A program made the translations under genes and the position numbers. From Candidatus Omnitrophota bacterium (GTDB lineage Bacteria; Omnitrophota; Gorgyraeia; Gorgyraeales; Gorgyraeaceae), in NCBI GenBank assembly GCA_003485765.1, contig DNHS01000023.1, positions 7,029 through 50,060 of the forward strand: a stretch of DNA of 43,032 bases, in the 5' to 3' direction. How positions within the stretch are numbered: the first letter of the stretch is position 1; every line of letters begins with the position of its first letter. The notes beneath the pieces were generated by a model. The model saw only the letters and a program-made list of their open reading frames with translations. It ran no database searches and was not told where the DNA came from. Below, one piece after another: positions 1 to 7,085 of the stretch.

Positions 1-1785
1 TTTGCAGCCAAATACGCGGAGTTGTTTAACCCTGATTCAATATTTGTGCGCACGGATTCCAGGGAAGACGCCGAACGTATACGCAAAAAAACATTAGAGA
101 ATAAAGAAGAGAGGCCTCTTGTTATAGAAGGCCATACAGCGCATTTCGACGGCTATTTTGACCAGGGAAGAGATAAGGGCTCTACCAAGTATCTTTTAAG
201 GCCTGACGAAGTTCTTGGTTCTGACATAATGTCAGTTGACAGGGAAAAGGGCGTTGAAGAAATACATAAATTATTTGAGAATGCCATGAAAGGCAAAGAG
301 ATGTACATTTGTTTTTATTGCCTGGGCCCTACAGGCTCAAACTTTTCTATATCGGCTGTTCAGATAACAGATTCAAGCTATGTAGCCCATTCAGAGGACA
401 TACTTTATAGGAGCGGCTATGAACAATTTCTGAGCCTCAAGGGCTCTGGCAATTTTTTCCGTTTTGTGCATTCGGCAGGCGAATTGGACAGGGGCGTGAG
501 CAAGAATTTTGAAAAGCGGCACGTATACATAGATCTTCAAGATGAAATAGTGTTTAGCTTTAACACTCAATACGCGGGGAATGCCGTCGGTCTTAAAAAA
601 CTTGCGATGAGGCTGGCTATTAAACGCGCATCTGAAGAAGGATGGCTTACAGAGCATATGTTTATTATGGGTGTTTACGGCCGGCAAAAAAGGCGGGTTA
701 CATATTTTACAGGGTCTTTTCCGTCCGCCTGCGGTAAGACTGCGACTGCGATGCTCGAAGGCGAAAAAATTATAGGCGACGATATTGCTTATTTAAAAAA
801 TTTAGACGGCAAGATAATAGCTGTCAATGTGGAAAGAGGAATATTCGGCATTATCCAGGATGTGAGCGAAAAAAGCGACCCTGCTATATTTGAAGCTCTT
901 ACAGTACCAGGAGAGGTTATTTTTTCAAACGCGCTCGTGGACGAGCATAATAATCCGCGATGGCTTGGCGACGGCAGGCCTGAACCTGAAAAAGGCGTGA
1001 ATTTTGGAGGAGAATGGGCGCCTGGCAAAAAGGGCCCGGACGGAAATGAAACGCTTTACGCGCATAAAAACGCCCGGTATACGATAAGATTGAAAGACTT
1101 GAAAAACTGCGACGAGAATCTCGAAAATCCTAAAGGGGTTGAAATAGGCGGGGTTATTTATGGAGGCAGGGATTCAGATACTAGCGTGCCTGTTATGCAG
1201 TCATTTGACTGGGTTCATGGCATACTTGCGCAAGCAGCCATGATAGAATCAGAAACAACAGCAGCTACGCTTGGCGAGGAGGGGGTCAGAAAGTTTAATC
1301 TCATGGCGAACCTGGATTTTCTTTCCATACCGATTGGCAGGTATATACAGAATAACTTAGATATTGTGCAGGGTGTTAAAAACCCTCCGCTTATATTTCA
1401 TGTTAATTATTTTCTGCGGGGAAAAGACGGTTTATATCTCAACGGCGTTAAGGACAAGCACGTCTGGTTAAAATGGATGGAACTGCGCGTGCATGGAGAG
1501 GCAGGCGGCATAAAAACGCCTATAGGTTACATGCCCAGATACGATGACTTAAAGCTTCTCTTTAAGGATGTTCTTGGCAAGGATTACTCAAGAGAAGATT
1601 ATAATGAGCAGTTTAAATTACGTATACCTGAATGCATAGCAAAAATAGACAGGATTAAAAAAATCTATCACACAAAAGTATTTGACGCCCCGCATATCTT
1701 AATGAAGACTCTTGAAGACCAGAGGCAGCGGCTTGAAGATTGTAGAAAAGAAAATGGCGACTATCCTGCCCAAGATGTGTTTTGA
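1..1785 (+). CDS. pckG: Phosphoenolpyruvate carboxykinase (GTP), 5'-truncated by the window edge
   Basis: Converts oxaloacetate and GTP to phosphoenolpyruvate, CO2 and GDP in gluconeogenesis, in the cytoplasm. The frame is open from the first base and reads FAAKYAELFNPDSIF, so the true start lies upstream; a TTG at 22 is internal. Counting from base 1, the P-loop FPSACGKT is at codons 240-247, with the Cys typical of the GTP class, and the second kinase motif GDDIAYL follows near codon 259. A segment FGGEWAPGKKGPDGNE is also typical of this family. About 594 codons are present, so only a few N-terminal residues should be missing. A standalone coaB follows after 22 bases, possibly in the same transcript. 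Family assignment is firm; the physiological direction is inferred. Confidence 0.95.
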   Translation, partial: FAAKYAELFNPDSIFVRTDSREDAERIRKKTLENKEERPLVIEGHTAHFDGYFDQGRDKGSTKYLLRPDEVLGSDIMSVDREKGVEEIHKLFENAMKGKEMYICFYCLGPTGSNFSISAVQITDSSYVAHSEDILYRSGYEQFLSLKGSGNFFRFVHSAGELDRGVSKNFEKRHVYIDLQDEIVFSFNTQYAGNAVGLKKLAMRLAIKRASEEGWLTEHMFIMGVYGRQKRRVTYFTGSFPSACGKTATAMLEGEKIIGDDIAYLKNLDGKIIAVNVERGIFGIIQDVSEKSDPAIFEALTVPGEVIFSNALVDEHNNPRWLGDGRPEPEKGVNFGGEWAPGKKGPDGNETLYAHKNARYTIRLKDLKNCDENLENPKGVEIGGVIYGGRDSDTSVPVMQSFDWVHGILAQAAMIESETTAATLGEEGVRKFNLMANLDFLSIPIGRYIQNNLDIVQGVKNPPLIFHVNYFLRGKDGLYLNGVKDKHVWLKWMELRVHGEAGGIKTPIGYMPRYDDLKLLFKDVLGKDYSREDYNEQFKLRIPECIAKIDRIKKIYHTKVFDAPHILMKTLEDQRQRLEDCRKENGDYPAQDVF

Positions 1786-1807
1786 CAGTTAAATAGGAGA
1801 AGGATTT

Positions 1808-2452
1808 ATTAGAATAATAGTTACTGCAGGCCCAACCCAGGAACCCATAGACCCTGTGAGATTTATTTCAAACAGATCTACTGGCTATATGGGGTATAAA
1901 ATAGCTGAAGTTGCGCTTAAAAGAAAACATAAAGTCACTCTCATAAGCGGCCCCACAAATCTTACCCCGCCTAGAGTAGATAAAATTATTTTTATAAAAA
2001 CAGCAGATGATTTATTAAGAGAGCTCAAGAAAAAGATGCGCCATGCGGATTGTTTGATTATGTGCGCTGCTGTAAGCGATTTTAGGCCAAAGCGCCTTTT
2101 TAATAAAAAAATAAAAAGAAGTAAAAATTTAACAATAGAGTTAATACCGAATAAAGATATATTGCGGAATTTAAGCAAATTTCATAAACGTAACTTATTT
2201 ATAGGATTTAGCTTAGAAACAGAAAATCTGGTAAAAAACGCATATTTAAAATTAAAACATAAAAACCTTGACCTTATAGTAGCGAATATTTTAACAAAAT
2301 ACCACAACCCTTTTGATAACAATAAGTTAGATGTTGTTATAATCGACAGATTCAAAAATATCACGCCTTTAAAAGCTAAAAACAAGACTTATATCAGCCA
2401 TGTTTTGCTTGACAAAATAGAGCAGTTATGGTATGAAATGTGTAATTGCTGA
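1808..2452 (+). CDS. coaB: Stand-alone phosphopantothenate-cysteine ligase (CoaB), probable ATT start
   Basis: Joins 4'-phosphopantothenate and cysteine in coenzyme A synthesis. The 214-residue product matches only the C-terminal half of CoaBC: nucleotide-binding TAGPTQEPIDPVRFISNRST at the N-terminus, AAVSDFRP, NKDIL and GFSLET further on. The flavin-dependent decarboxylase half (CoaC) is absent and must be supplied elsewhere. The first ATG, GTG or TTG in frame is the GTG at 1856, but starting there would delete the conserved TAGPTQEPID segment. The frame is closed by TAA at 1790. An ATT at 1808 sits 8 bases after GGAG (1796-1799) and falls exactly where the family has its initiator Met. I therefore choose ATT. 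The family call is firm, the start is an inference. Confidence 0.85.
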   Translation: MRIIVTAGPTQEPIDPVRFISNRSTGYMGYKIAEVALKRKHKVTLISGPTNLTPPRVDKIIFIKTADDLLRELKKKMRHADCLIMCAAVSDFRPKRLFNKKIKRSKNLTIELIPNKDILRNLSKFHKRNLFIGFSLETENLVKNAYLKLKHKNLDLIVANILTKYHNPFDNNKLDVVIIDRFKNITPLKAKNKTYISHVLLDKIEQLWYEMCNC

Positions 2453-2456
2453 TATT

Positions 2457-2497
2457 CCTTCTCCCGTTTATGGGAGAAGGTTAGGATGAGGGGGAGG
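2457..2497. repeat. REP-like palindrome upstream of the pseudopilin gene
   Basis: Stem CCTTCTCCC (2457-2465) pairs perfectly with GGGAGAAGG (2472-2480) around the loop GTTTAT, followed by a purine-rich tail TTAGGATGAGGGGG. This pattern, a CTCCC/GGGAG hairpin followed by GGATGAGGGGG, is one I recognise as a dispersed intergenic repeat in many unrelated bacterial genomes. The tail supplies the G-rich stretch before the start of the next gene, and it contains an ATG (2486) that is probably not the real start. Confidence 0.6.
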
Positions 2498-2503
2498 CTA
2501 AAC

Positions 2504-2962
2504 TTGAAAAAACAGGGTTTTACTCTTATAGAACTCTTAGTTGTAATAGCTATTATAGGCATATTGGCAGGCATGCTTCTGCCGGCAATAGGCCAGGCAA
2601 GGGAAAGAGCGAGGCGCACAAGCTGTATGAATAATTTAAAACAAATTAGCATAGCATTGCATTTATATGCCACAGACAATATGGAGAGATTTCCAAAGAC
2701 ACTCAAGGAGCTTGTAGACGGGGGTTATCTTGACAGCCTTGAGATTTTTAAATGTCCGTCAGCCCCTACCGGCATACCTGATAATCCGGACAGTGGAGAT
2801 TACGCTTATAAAGCAGGGCTTACAGAGTCAGCTGATTCGAGCGAAGCTATAGCCTGCGATAAAGCTGAGAATCACAAAAGCCAGGGCGGCAATGTATTGT
2901 TTGTAGGAGGCCATGTAAAATGGCAGCCTGCTTCCAAGGGTAAATGGGCGCCGCCGTTTTAA
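2504..2962 (+). CDS. Type II secretion / type IV pilin-like protein (pseudopilin) with H-X9-DG-like C-terminus
   Basis: A secreted prepilin-like protein of 152 residues, presumably cleaved and methylated by a prepilin peptidase and assembled in the inner membrane or periplasm. The N-terminus reads KKQGFTLIELLVVIAIIGIL: short basic leader, G/F cleavage site, Glu at +5 and a hydrophobic helix. The middle (SCMNNLKQISIALHLYATD) and the C-terminal VLFVGGHVKW are typical of the prepilin family whose members end in an H-X9-DG motif; here the usual DGH reads GGH. I prefer the TTG at 2504, seven bases after the GGGGGAGG stretch, over the ATG at 2486, which lies inside a palindromic repeat. It stands alone, between coaB and a terminator. 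Partner pilus or secretion genes are not in the window, so its role is open. Confidence 0.85.
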   Translation: MKKQGFTLIELLVVIAIIGILAGMLLPAIGQARERARRTSCMNNLKQISIALHLYATDNMERFPKTLKELVDGGYLDSLEIFKCPSAPTGIPDNPDSGDYAYKAGLTESADSSEAIACDKAENHKSQGGNVLFVGGHVKWQPASKGKWAPPF

Positions 2963-2981
2963 TGAAAATGTATTTTTAACA

Positions 2982-3019
2982 ACGTGTAGCATTGATAAAC
3001 CCCTGCTACACGTTTTTTG
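2982..3019 (+). terminator. Intrinsic terminator after the pseudopilin gene
   Basis: Perfect 10-bp stem ACGTGTAGCA (2982-2991) / TGCTACACGT (3004-3013), loop of 12 bases, followed directly by TTTTTG. It closes the pck-coaB-pilin stretch. Confidence 0.9.
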
Positions 3020-3026
3020 TCTCTTA

Positions 3027-3061
3027 AACCTCGTAGGTTGCCGTAGGCATCCTACGAGGTT
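3027..3061. repeat. Long perfect hairpin upstream of the tRNA cluster
   Basis: Stem AACCTCGTAGG / CCTACGAGGTT, 11 perfect pairs, around a 13-base loop whose centre can pair again (TGCC-GTA-GGCA). There is no T-tract, so it is not a normal terminator. In stem length and loop size it resembles the other intergenic hairpins at 3483, 13685 and 17480, though the loop sequence differs. Confidence 0.7.
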
Positions 3062-3073
3062 GGGGTGGTTAAT

Positions 3074-3145
3074 GGCGACGTACCCAAGTGGAAAGGGACG
3101 AGTCTGCAAAACTCCCATGCACCGGTTCGATTCCGGTCGTCGCCT
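3074..3145 (+). tRNA. tRNA-Cys (anticodon GCA)
   Basis: Acceptor stem GGCGACG / CGTCGCC, D-arm CCC/GGG, anticodon loop CTGCAAA with GCA, T-arm ACCGG-TTCGATT-CCGGT, and the discriminator T expected for cysteine tRNA. The last pair of the anticodon stem is a C-C mismatch. CCA is not encoded (CC then G). Only two bases separate it from the following tRNA-Leu. Confidence 0.95.
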
Positions 3146-3147
3146 CC

Positions 3148-3233
3148 GGGCGAGTGGTGGAATGGCATACACGATGGACTTAAAATCCATTGATCGCAAG
3201 GTCGTGAGGGTTCGACTCCCTCCTCGCCCACCA
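3148..3233 (+). tRNA. tRNA-Leu (anticodon TAA)
   Basis: Acceptor stem GGGCGAG / CTCGCCC with encoded ACCA. The anticodon loop CTTAAAA gives TAA, the stem is ATGGA/TCCAT, the class II variable arm is TGATCGCAAGGTCGTG, and the T-arm is GAGGG-TTCGACT-CCCTC. It reads UUA (and UUG by wobble). Confidence 0.96.
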
Positions 3234-3248
3234 TATTAAAAAATTTTC

Positions 3249-3325
3249 GGGCTTATAGCGCAGTTGGTTAGCGCGCTTCCTTGACATGGAAGAGGTCACA
3301 GGTTCGAGTCCTGTTAGGCCCACCA
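3249..3325 (+). tRNA. tRNA-Val (anticodon GAC)
   Basis: Acceptor stem GGGCTTA / TAGGCCC (one G-U pair), discriminator A and encoded CCA. Anticodon stem CTTCC/GGAAG with loop TTGACAT, anticodon GAC, reading GUC and GUU. The T-arm is ACAGG-TTCGAGT-CCTGT. The last 21 bases of this gene plus two following bases occur again at 3444-3466 (see the repeat entry). Confidence 0.95.
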
Positions 3326-3466
3326 CGTTATTTTAGATTTTAAGCAGGGCTTTTGAGGACTCGAAGTGAGTCCTGCTGGATGCGACAGAAGGAGCATCCG
3401 GTTAGCAGGACGAGTGGCCGACCCGAAGCGAAGCGGAGGGCGCCGAGTCCTGTTAGGCCCACCACG
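3305..3466. repeat. Structured module bounded by a duplicated tRNA-Val 3' end
   Basis: A 23-base direct repeat covers the tRNA-Val T-arm to CCA plus CG (3305-3327) and recurs exactly at 3444-3466, followed in both cases by an A/T-rich TATTTTA. The 116 bases between are strongly structured: a small hairpin GGACTC/GAGTCC (3357-3373), overlapping a larger one with stems GTCCTGCT/AGCAGGAC (3370-3377/3404-3411) and GGATGC/GCATCC (3378-3383/3394-3399). A third unit contains CCGAAGCGAAGCGGAG. The second copy has only the tRNA 3' arm, so it is not a functional tRNA. This looks like an att-like duplication or a palindromic element that captured a tRNA end. Confidence 0.75.
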
Positions 3467-3482
3467 ATATTTTAAAAGGGAT

Positions 3483-3521
3483 CAAGTTGACACTTTTAAC
3501 ATTGTCAGAAGTGTCAACTTG
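3483..3521. repeat. Long perfect hairpin with the ACATTGTCAG loop, upstream of thrS
   Basis: Stem CAAGTTGACACTT / AAGTGTCAACTTG, 13 perfect pairs, 13-base loop TTAACATTGTCAG. The loop is almost identical to those at 13700-13712 and 17495-17507, while the stem sequences differ in a compensated way. It ends 12 bases before the thrS start codon and could sequester or present that start. Confidence 0.85.
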
Positions 3522-3533
3522 TGCGGGAATATT

Positions 3534-5252
3534 ATGCCGAATAATCTAGACGCTTTACGACATAGCTCGTCTCATGTGATGGCAGACGCTGTTAAAAGGC
3601 TTTTTCCAGACGCGAAACTTGCCATAGGCCCTGCTATTGAAGACGGGTTTTATTATGACTTTGATAGATCAGAGTCTTTTAAACCAGAGGACCTTCAAGA
3701 AATAGAAAAGGAAATGGCGAAGATTATAAAACAAGACTTGGAATTTAAAAAAGATGTGCTCTCCAAAAAGGAGGCATTGAAATTATTTGAAAGATTAAAA
3801 GAGCCTTACAAAATAGAGCTCATAAATAAATTAGAAGGCAATGAGGCTTCTATTTACACTCATGGAGAGTTTGTAGATTTATGCAAAGGCCCTCATGTAA
3901 AATCTACCGGCGAAATAAAAGCGTTTAAGCTTTTGAGCATCGCAGGGGCATACTGGCACGGCATTGAAACAAATCCAATGCTTCAAAGGATATATGGCAC
4001 GTGCTTTGAAACCAGCGTTGCGCTGAAAGAGTATTTAGAAAAAATAGAAGAAGCAAAAAAAAGAGACCACAGAAAACTTGGCAAGGATCTGGATTTATTC
4101 AGCATCCATGAAGAAGCTGGGCCGGGCCTTATTTTTTATCACCCTAAAGGCGCTCTCTTGAGGATGCAGATAGAAGATTATGAAAAAAAAGAACATCTAA
4201 AGCGCGGATATCAGATTGTCATTGGGCCGCATATTCTAAAATCAGACATATGGGTTACATCGGGCCATTATGAATATTACAAAGACAATATGTACATATT
4301 TAAAGTCGAGGGAGAAGAATACGCCATAAAGCCGATGAATTGCCCCGGTCATATGTTAATCTATAAATCAAAGATGCGCAGTTATAAAGACTTGCCTATA
4401 CGTTATTTTGAGCTTGGCAATGTTTACAGGCGCGAAAAAACAGGAGTATTGCATGGGCTTTTAAGGGTAAGAGGTTTTACACAGGATGATGCTCATATAT
4501 TTTGTTTGCCCGGCCAATTAGAGCAGGAAATAGTTGGAGTAATAGATTTTGTAATAGACACAATGAAGGTTTTTGGATTTAAAGATTATAAAATAGGCTT
4601 TTCCACAAGGCCGCCAAAATCTATTGGGACAGACGAGATATGGGGGCAGGCTGCAAGCGCCCTTAAAAAAGCGCTGGAATCAAAAGACATGAGCTATGAA
4701 ATCAATGAAGGTGAAGGCGCATTTTACGGGCCTAAGATAGATATAATGGTGAAAGACGCCCTCGGAAGGCCATGGCAATGCGCGACAATCCAGTGCGATT
4801 TTGCATTGCCGGAAAGATTTGACCTTACGTATATTTCTGCGGGCGGTAAAAAAGAAAGGCCTGTAATGCTTCACAGAGTAATATTAGGCAGCATGGAGCG
4901 GTTTATCGGCACGCTTATAGAACATTACACAGGAGCGTTTCCTGTGTGGCTGGCCCCTGTGCAAGCTATTGTGATACCGATTACTGACAGGGCGCACGAT
5001 TACGCAGATGATATATTCAAGACTTTGCAGGAGGAAGACATAAGAGTAGAGGTGGATAAGAGAAACGAAAAGCTTCAGTATAAAATACGAGAAGGCGAAT
5101 TAAACAAGGTCCCTTATATGCTGATAATAGGAGACAGGGAAAAAGAAGCCCGCACAATTGCGCTTCGCGCTAGAAAAGAAGGCAATCTTGGCGCAGTGAA
5201 AATAGAAGATTTTGTGGAGAGGATAAAAACAGAAGTTAAAAACAAGGTATAA
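3534..5252 (+). CDS. thrS: Threonine-tRNA ligase lacking the N-terminal TGS domain
   Basis: Charges tRNA-Thr with threonine. The product of 572 residues begins directly with the editing domain (RHSSSHVMADAVKRLFP, then the HGEFVDLCKGPHV segment), followed by the class II catalytic core and the C-terminal anticodon-binding domain. The three zinc ligands are visible as C270 (MNCPGHM), H321 (DDAHIF) and H447 (MLHRV); their spacing of 51 and 126 residues equals that of the E. coli enzyme. The usual ~60-residue TGS domain is missing. I place the start at ATG 3534; an in-frame GTG at 3366 would add 56 residues translated from the tRNA-derived repeat and the hairpin, which is not protein-like. Only a weak Shine-Dalgarno (GCGGGAA) precedes the start. 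infC follows after 20 bases. Confidence 0.95.
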   Translation: MPNNLDALRHSSSHVMADAVKRLFPDAKLAIGPAIEDGFYYDFDRSESFKPEDLQEIEKEMAKIIKQDLEFKKDVLSKKEALKLFERLKEPYKIELINKLEGNEASIYTHGEFVDLCKGPHVKSTGEIKAFKLLSIAGAYWHGIETNPMLQRIYGTCFETSVALKEYLEKIEEAKKRDHRKLGKDLDLFSIHEEAGPGLIFYHPKGALLRMQIEDYEKKEHLKRGYQIVIGPHILKSDIWVTSGHYEYYKDNMYIFKVEGEEYAIKPMNCPGHMLIYKSKMRSYKDLPIRYFELGNVYRREKTGVLHGLLRVRGFTQDDAHIFCLPGQLEQEIVGVIDFVIDTMKVFGFKDYKIGFSTRPPKSIGTDEIWGQAASALKKALESKDMSYEINEGEGAFYGPKIDIMVKDALGRPWQCATIQCDFALPERFDLTYISAGGKKERPVMLHRVILGSMERFIGTLIEHYTGAFPVWLAPVQAIVIPITDRAHDYADDIFKTLQEEDIRVEVDKRNEKLQYKIREGELNKVPYMLIIGDREKEARTIALRARKEGNLGAVKIEDFVERIKTEVKNKV

Positions 5253-5272
5253 AACAAGAGGAGGTGATTTTT

Positions 5273-5800
5273 ATTTCAAAAGATTTAAGAATTAATCAAA
5301 GGATACGCGTAAAGGAAGTAAGGCTCATAGGCCCTGAAGGCGAACAAATGGGTATTATAAATACCCAGGATGCGCTGCAAAAGGCAGAAGAATCCGGGCT
5401 TGACCTGGTTGAAGTTGCTGGCCAGACATCTCCTCCTGTTTGCAGGATAATGGATTACTCTAAATATAAATATGAACAGGAGAAAAAAGAAAAAGAGGCG
5501 CGCAAACACCAGAAAACTATCCACTTGAAAGAAATAAAGATAAAACCGAATATAGAAGAGCATGACTATCAGGTAAAACTTCATCATCTTAAGCGATTTC
5601 TTGCAAGGGGAGACAAGGCAAAGCTCACTATGATCTTCAGAGGCAGGGAGATGAGCTATTTAGATATAGGCAAAAAGATCATGAATAGAATGGTAGCGGA
5701 CCTGAATGAAGTTGGAGAGGTTGAAAAAGGCCCGATGATGGACGGTAGAGCCATAATGATATATTTCATGGCGCGGCCGTCGGCAGGTGTAAAAAAATAA
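5273..5800 (+). CDS. infC: Translation initiation factor IF-3, ATT start codon
   Basis: IF-3 binds the 30S subunit, prevents premature 50S joining and discriminates against non-canonical start codons. The product starts SKDLRINQRIRVKEVRLIG, contains DLVEVA, PPVCRIMDYSKYKYE and the C-terminal domain with KEIKIKPNIEEHDYQVK, 175 residues in all, a normal length. The best start is ATT at 5273, eight bases after the strong AGGAGG (5259-5264). The in-frame GTG at 5264 overlaps that Shine-Dalgarno and cannot use it. An AUU start is the known basis of IF-3 autoregulation in E. coli, so the same feedback is likely here. It lies between thrS and rpmI, the classic order. Confidence 0.93.
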   Translation: MSKDLRINQRIRVKEVRLIGPEGEQMGIINTQDALQKAEESGLDLVEVAGQTSPPVCRIMDYSKYKYEQEKKEKEARKHQKTIHLKEIKIKPNIEEHDYQVKLHHLKRFLARGDKAKLTMIFRGREMSYLDIGKKIMNRMVADLNEVGEVEKGPMMDGRAIMIYFMARPSAGVKK

Positions 5801-5842
5801 AGAGCTTAGCGCTAGGCACTAATGATATGAGGAGTAGATAAA

Positions 5843-6040
5843 ATGCAAAAATTAAAAACAAACAAAGGCGCCAGAAAAAGATTAAAAATCACGAAAAATG
5901 GCAAGTTAATGAGATACAAAGCAGGCAAGCGTCACATACTTACATCTAAATCTTCAAAAAGAAAAAGGAAGATGAGAAGATGCGTAGAAATACTGGGTAT
6001 GGAGGCGAAAATAACCAAGAAGCTGTTACCATACGGCTAA
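5843..6040 (+). CDS. rpmI: 50S ribosomal protein L35
   Basis: A small basic protein of the large ribosomal subunit, 65 residues, the usual length. It shows the family pattern of a K-rich N-terminus (KLKTNKGARKRLKITKNGK) and the middle segment RYKAGKRHILTSKSSKRKR. The start ATG at 5843 is preceded by GAGGAG. It lies between infC and rplT in the standard infC-rpmI-rplT operon, 42 bases after infC and 14 before rplT. Confidence 0.96.
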   Translation: MQKLKTNKGARKRLKITKNGKLMRYKAGKRHILTSKSSKRKRKMRRCVEILGMEAKITKKLLPYG

Positions 6041-6054
6041 AGAGGAGGTTTTAA

Positions 6055-6405
6055 ATGTCACGCGTAAAATACGGACCAGCATCCAGGGCTCGCAGAAAAA
6101 GAGTTTCCAAGATGGCAAAGGGCCAGCGTGCCGGCAGAAGTAAATTGCACAGGATAACGCTGGAATCCCTGAAAAAAGCCTTAATGTACGGCACAAGAGA
6201 TAGGCGCGCTAAAAAAGGCACATTCAGAAGATTGTGGATTTTAAGGATTTCTAATGCTTGCAAAGAACTTGGTATATCGTATTCAAAATTTATGAAAGGC
6301 CTGAAGGATGCAAAGATAGCTTTGAACAGGAAGGTTCTGGCTGACATGGCAGTAAATGACGCTTCCTCGTTTAAAAAATTGGTAGAAAGCGTAAAGAAAA
6401 CATAA
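6055..6405 (+). CDS. rplT: 50S ribosomal protein L20
   Basis: Binds 23S rRNA early in assembly of the large subunit; in several bacteria it also represses the infC-rpmI-rplT operon by binding the leader mRNA. The product has 116 residues with the family segments GQRAGRSKLHRI, YGTRDRRAKKGTFRRLWI and a C-terminal part ending LVESVKKT. A strong GAGGAGG precedes ATG 6055. After it the usual pheST genes are displaced by a potassium-uptake cluster. I did not find a clear L20-binding pseudoknot by eye. Confidence 0.96.
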   Translation: MSRVKYGPASRARRKRVSKMAKGQRAGRSKLHRITLESLKKALMYGTRDRRAKKGTFRRLWILRISNACKELGISYSKFMKGLKDAKIALNRKVLADMAVNDASSFKKLVESVKKT

Positions 6406-6437
6406 CGCTTTAAAACATATCCATCTACGGGGTTACT

Positions 6438-7085
6438 ATGCATATAATAATAGCAGGTTGTGGAAGGGTTGGCTCAGAACTTGCCAGGCTTTTATCCAAC
6501 GAAGGCCATGATGTAATTATTATTGATAAAAACAAATCTTCTTTTGACCGCTTAAGAGGGACATTTAATGGCGTAACCTTGGTGGGAAGCGGATTTGATA
6601 CAGAGCTTTTAAAACAAGCAGGCATTGAGAAAGCAGACGCTTTTTGCGCAGTTACAAATGGGGATAATACCAATTTAATTTCCGCTCAGGTAGCTAAAAA
6701 GATATTTAATGTCCCTAAAGTTATTGCCCGGGTGTATGACCCTCAGCGCGCGCATATTTATACTGCCCTAGGCATGGATGTTATCAGCGGGACTATTCTT
6801 TTTGCCGCAATGATCCGCGATAAGATTATTGAGAGCCGCTTTTCCAGCTACCTCATTGAAACAAAAGAGCTAGGGGTTCTCGAGATCGAAGTTAAAGATG
6901 GCCTGAGAGGGAAGATGATCAAGGATGTAAATATACCGAGGGAATTTATGGTGGTAGCTATAAGAAGGTTAAATGAAGTTATTATCCCGGAACCAGATAC
7001 GATTTTAAAAGAAAAAGACATATTAATGGGCGTAGTGAAAGTAGCCAGCCTTAATGGTATAAAAGAAAGGTTTGGGTTAAGCTGA
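6438..7085 (+). CDS. trkA: TrkA-family potassium-uptake regulatory subunit, first copy
   Basis: A cytoplasmic regulator that binds NAD(H) or ATP and gates a TrkH/KtrB channel. The 215-residue protein is a single RCK unit: an N-terminal Rossmann fold with GCGRVG followed by a conserved acidic residue (IIIDK, ~residue 31), then a TrkA-C domain from about residue 135. E. coli TrkA carries two such units in one chain; here two half-size genes lie in tandem. Its TGA overlaps the next ATG by one base, so the two are translationally coupled. The downstream trkH supports the role. The start is ATG 6438 after CGGGG. Confidence 0.9.
   Translation: MHIIIAGCGRVGSELARLLSNEGHDVIIIDKNKSSFDRLRGTFNGVTLVGSGFDTELLKQAGIEKADAFCAVTNGDNTNLISAQVAKKIFNVPKVIARVYDPQRAHIYTALGMDVISGTILFAAMIRDKIIESRFSSYLIETKELGVLEIEVKDGLRGKMIKDVNIPREFMVVAIRRLNEVIIPEPDTILKEKDILMGVVKVASLNGIKERFGLS

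Noticed and set aside
3444..3466. A second tRNA-Val gene
   Set aside because: Only the T-arm 3' half, acceptor 3' strand and CCA are present; no 5' acceptor strand, D-arm or anticodon arm precedes it.
3366..3533. An upstream GTG start that would lengthen ThrS by 56 residues
   Set aside because: The added sequence translates the tRNA-derived repeat and a perfect hairpin and has no resemblance to a TGS domain; the family N-terminus begins at ATG 3534.
3330..3533. T-box leader before thrS
   Set aside because: There is no T-box sequence (TGGNACC) or specifier stem; the region is a tRNA-derived repeat and a palindrome.
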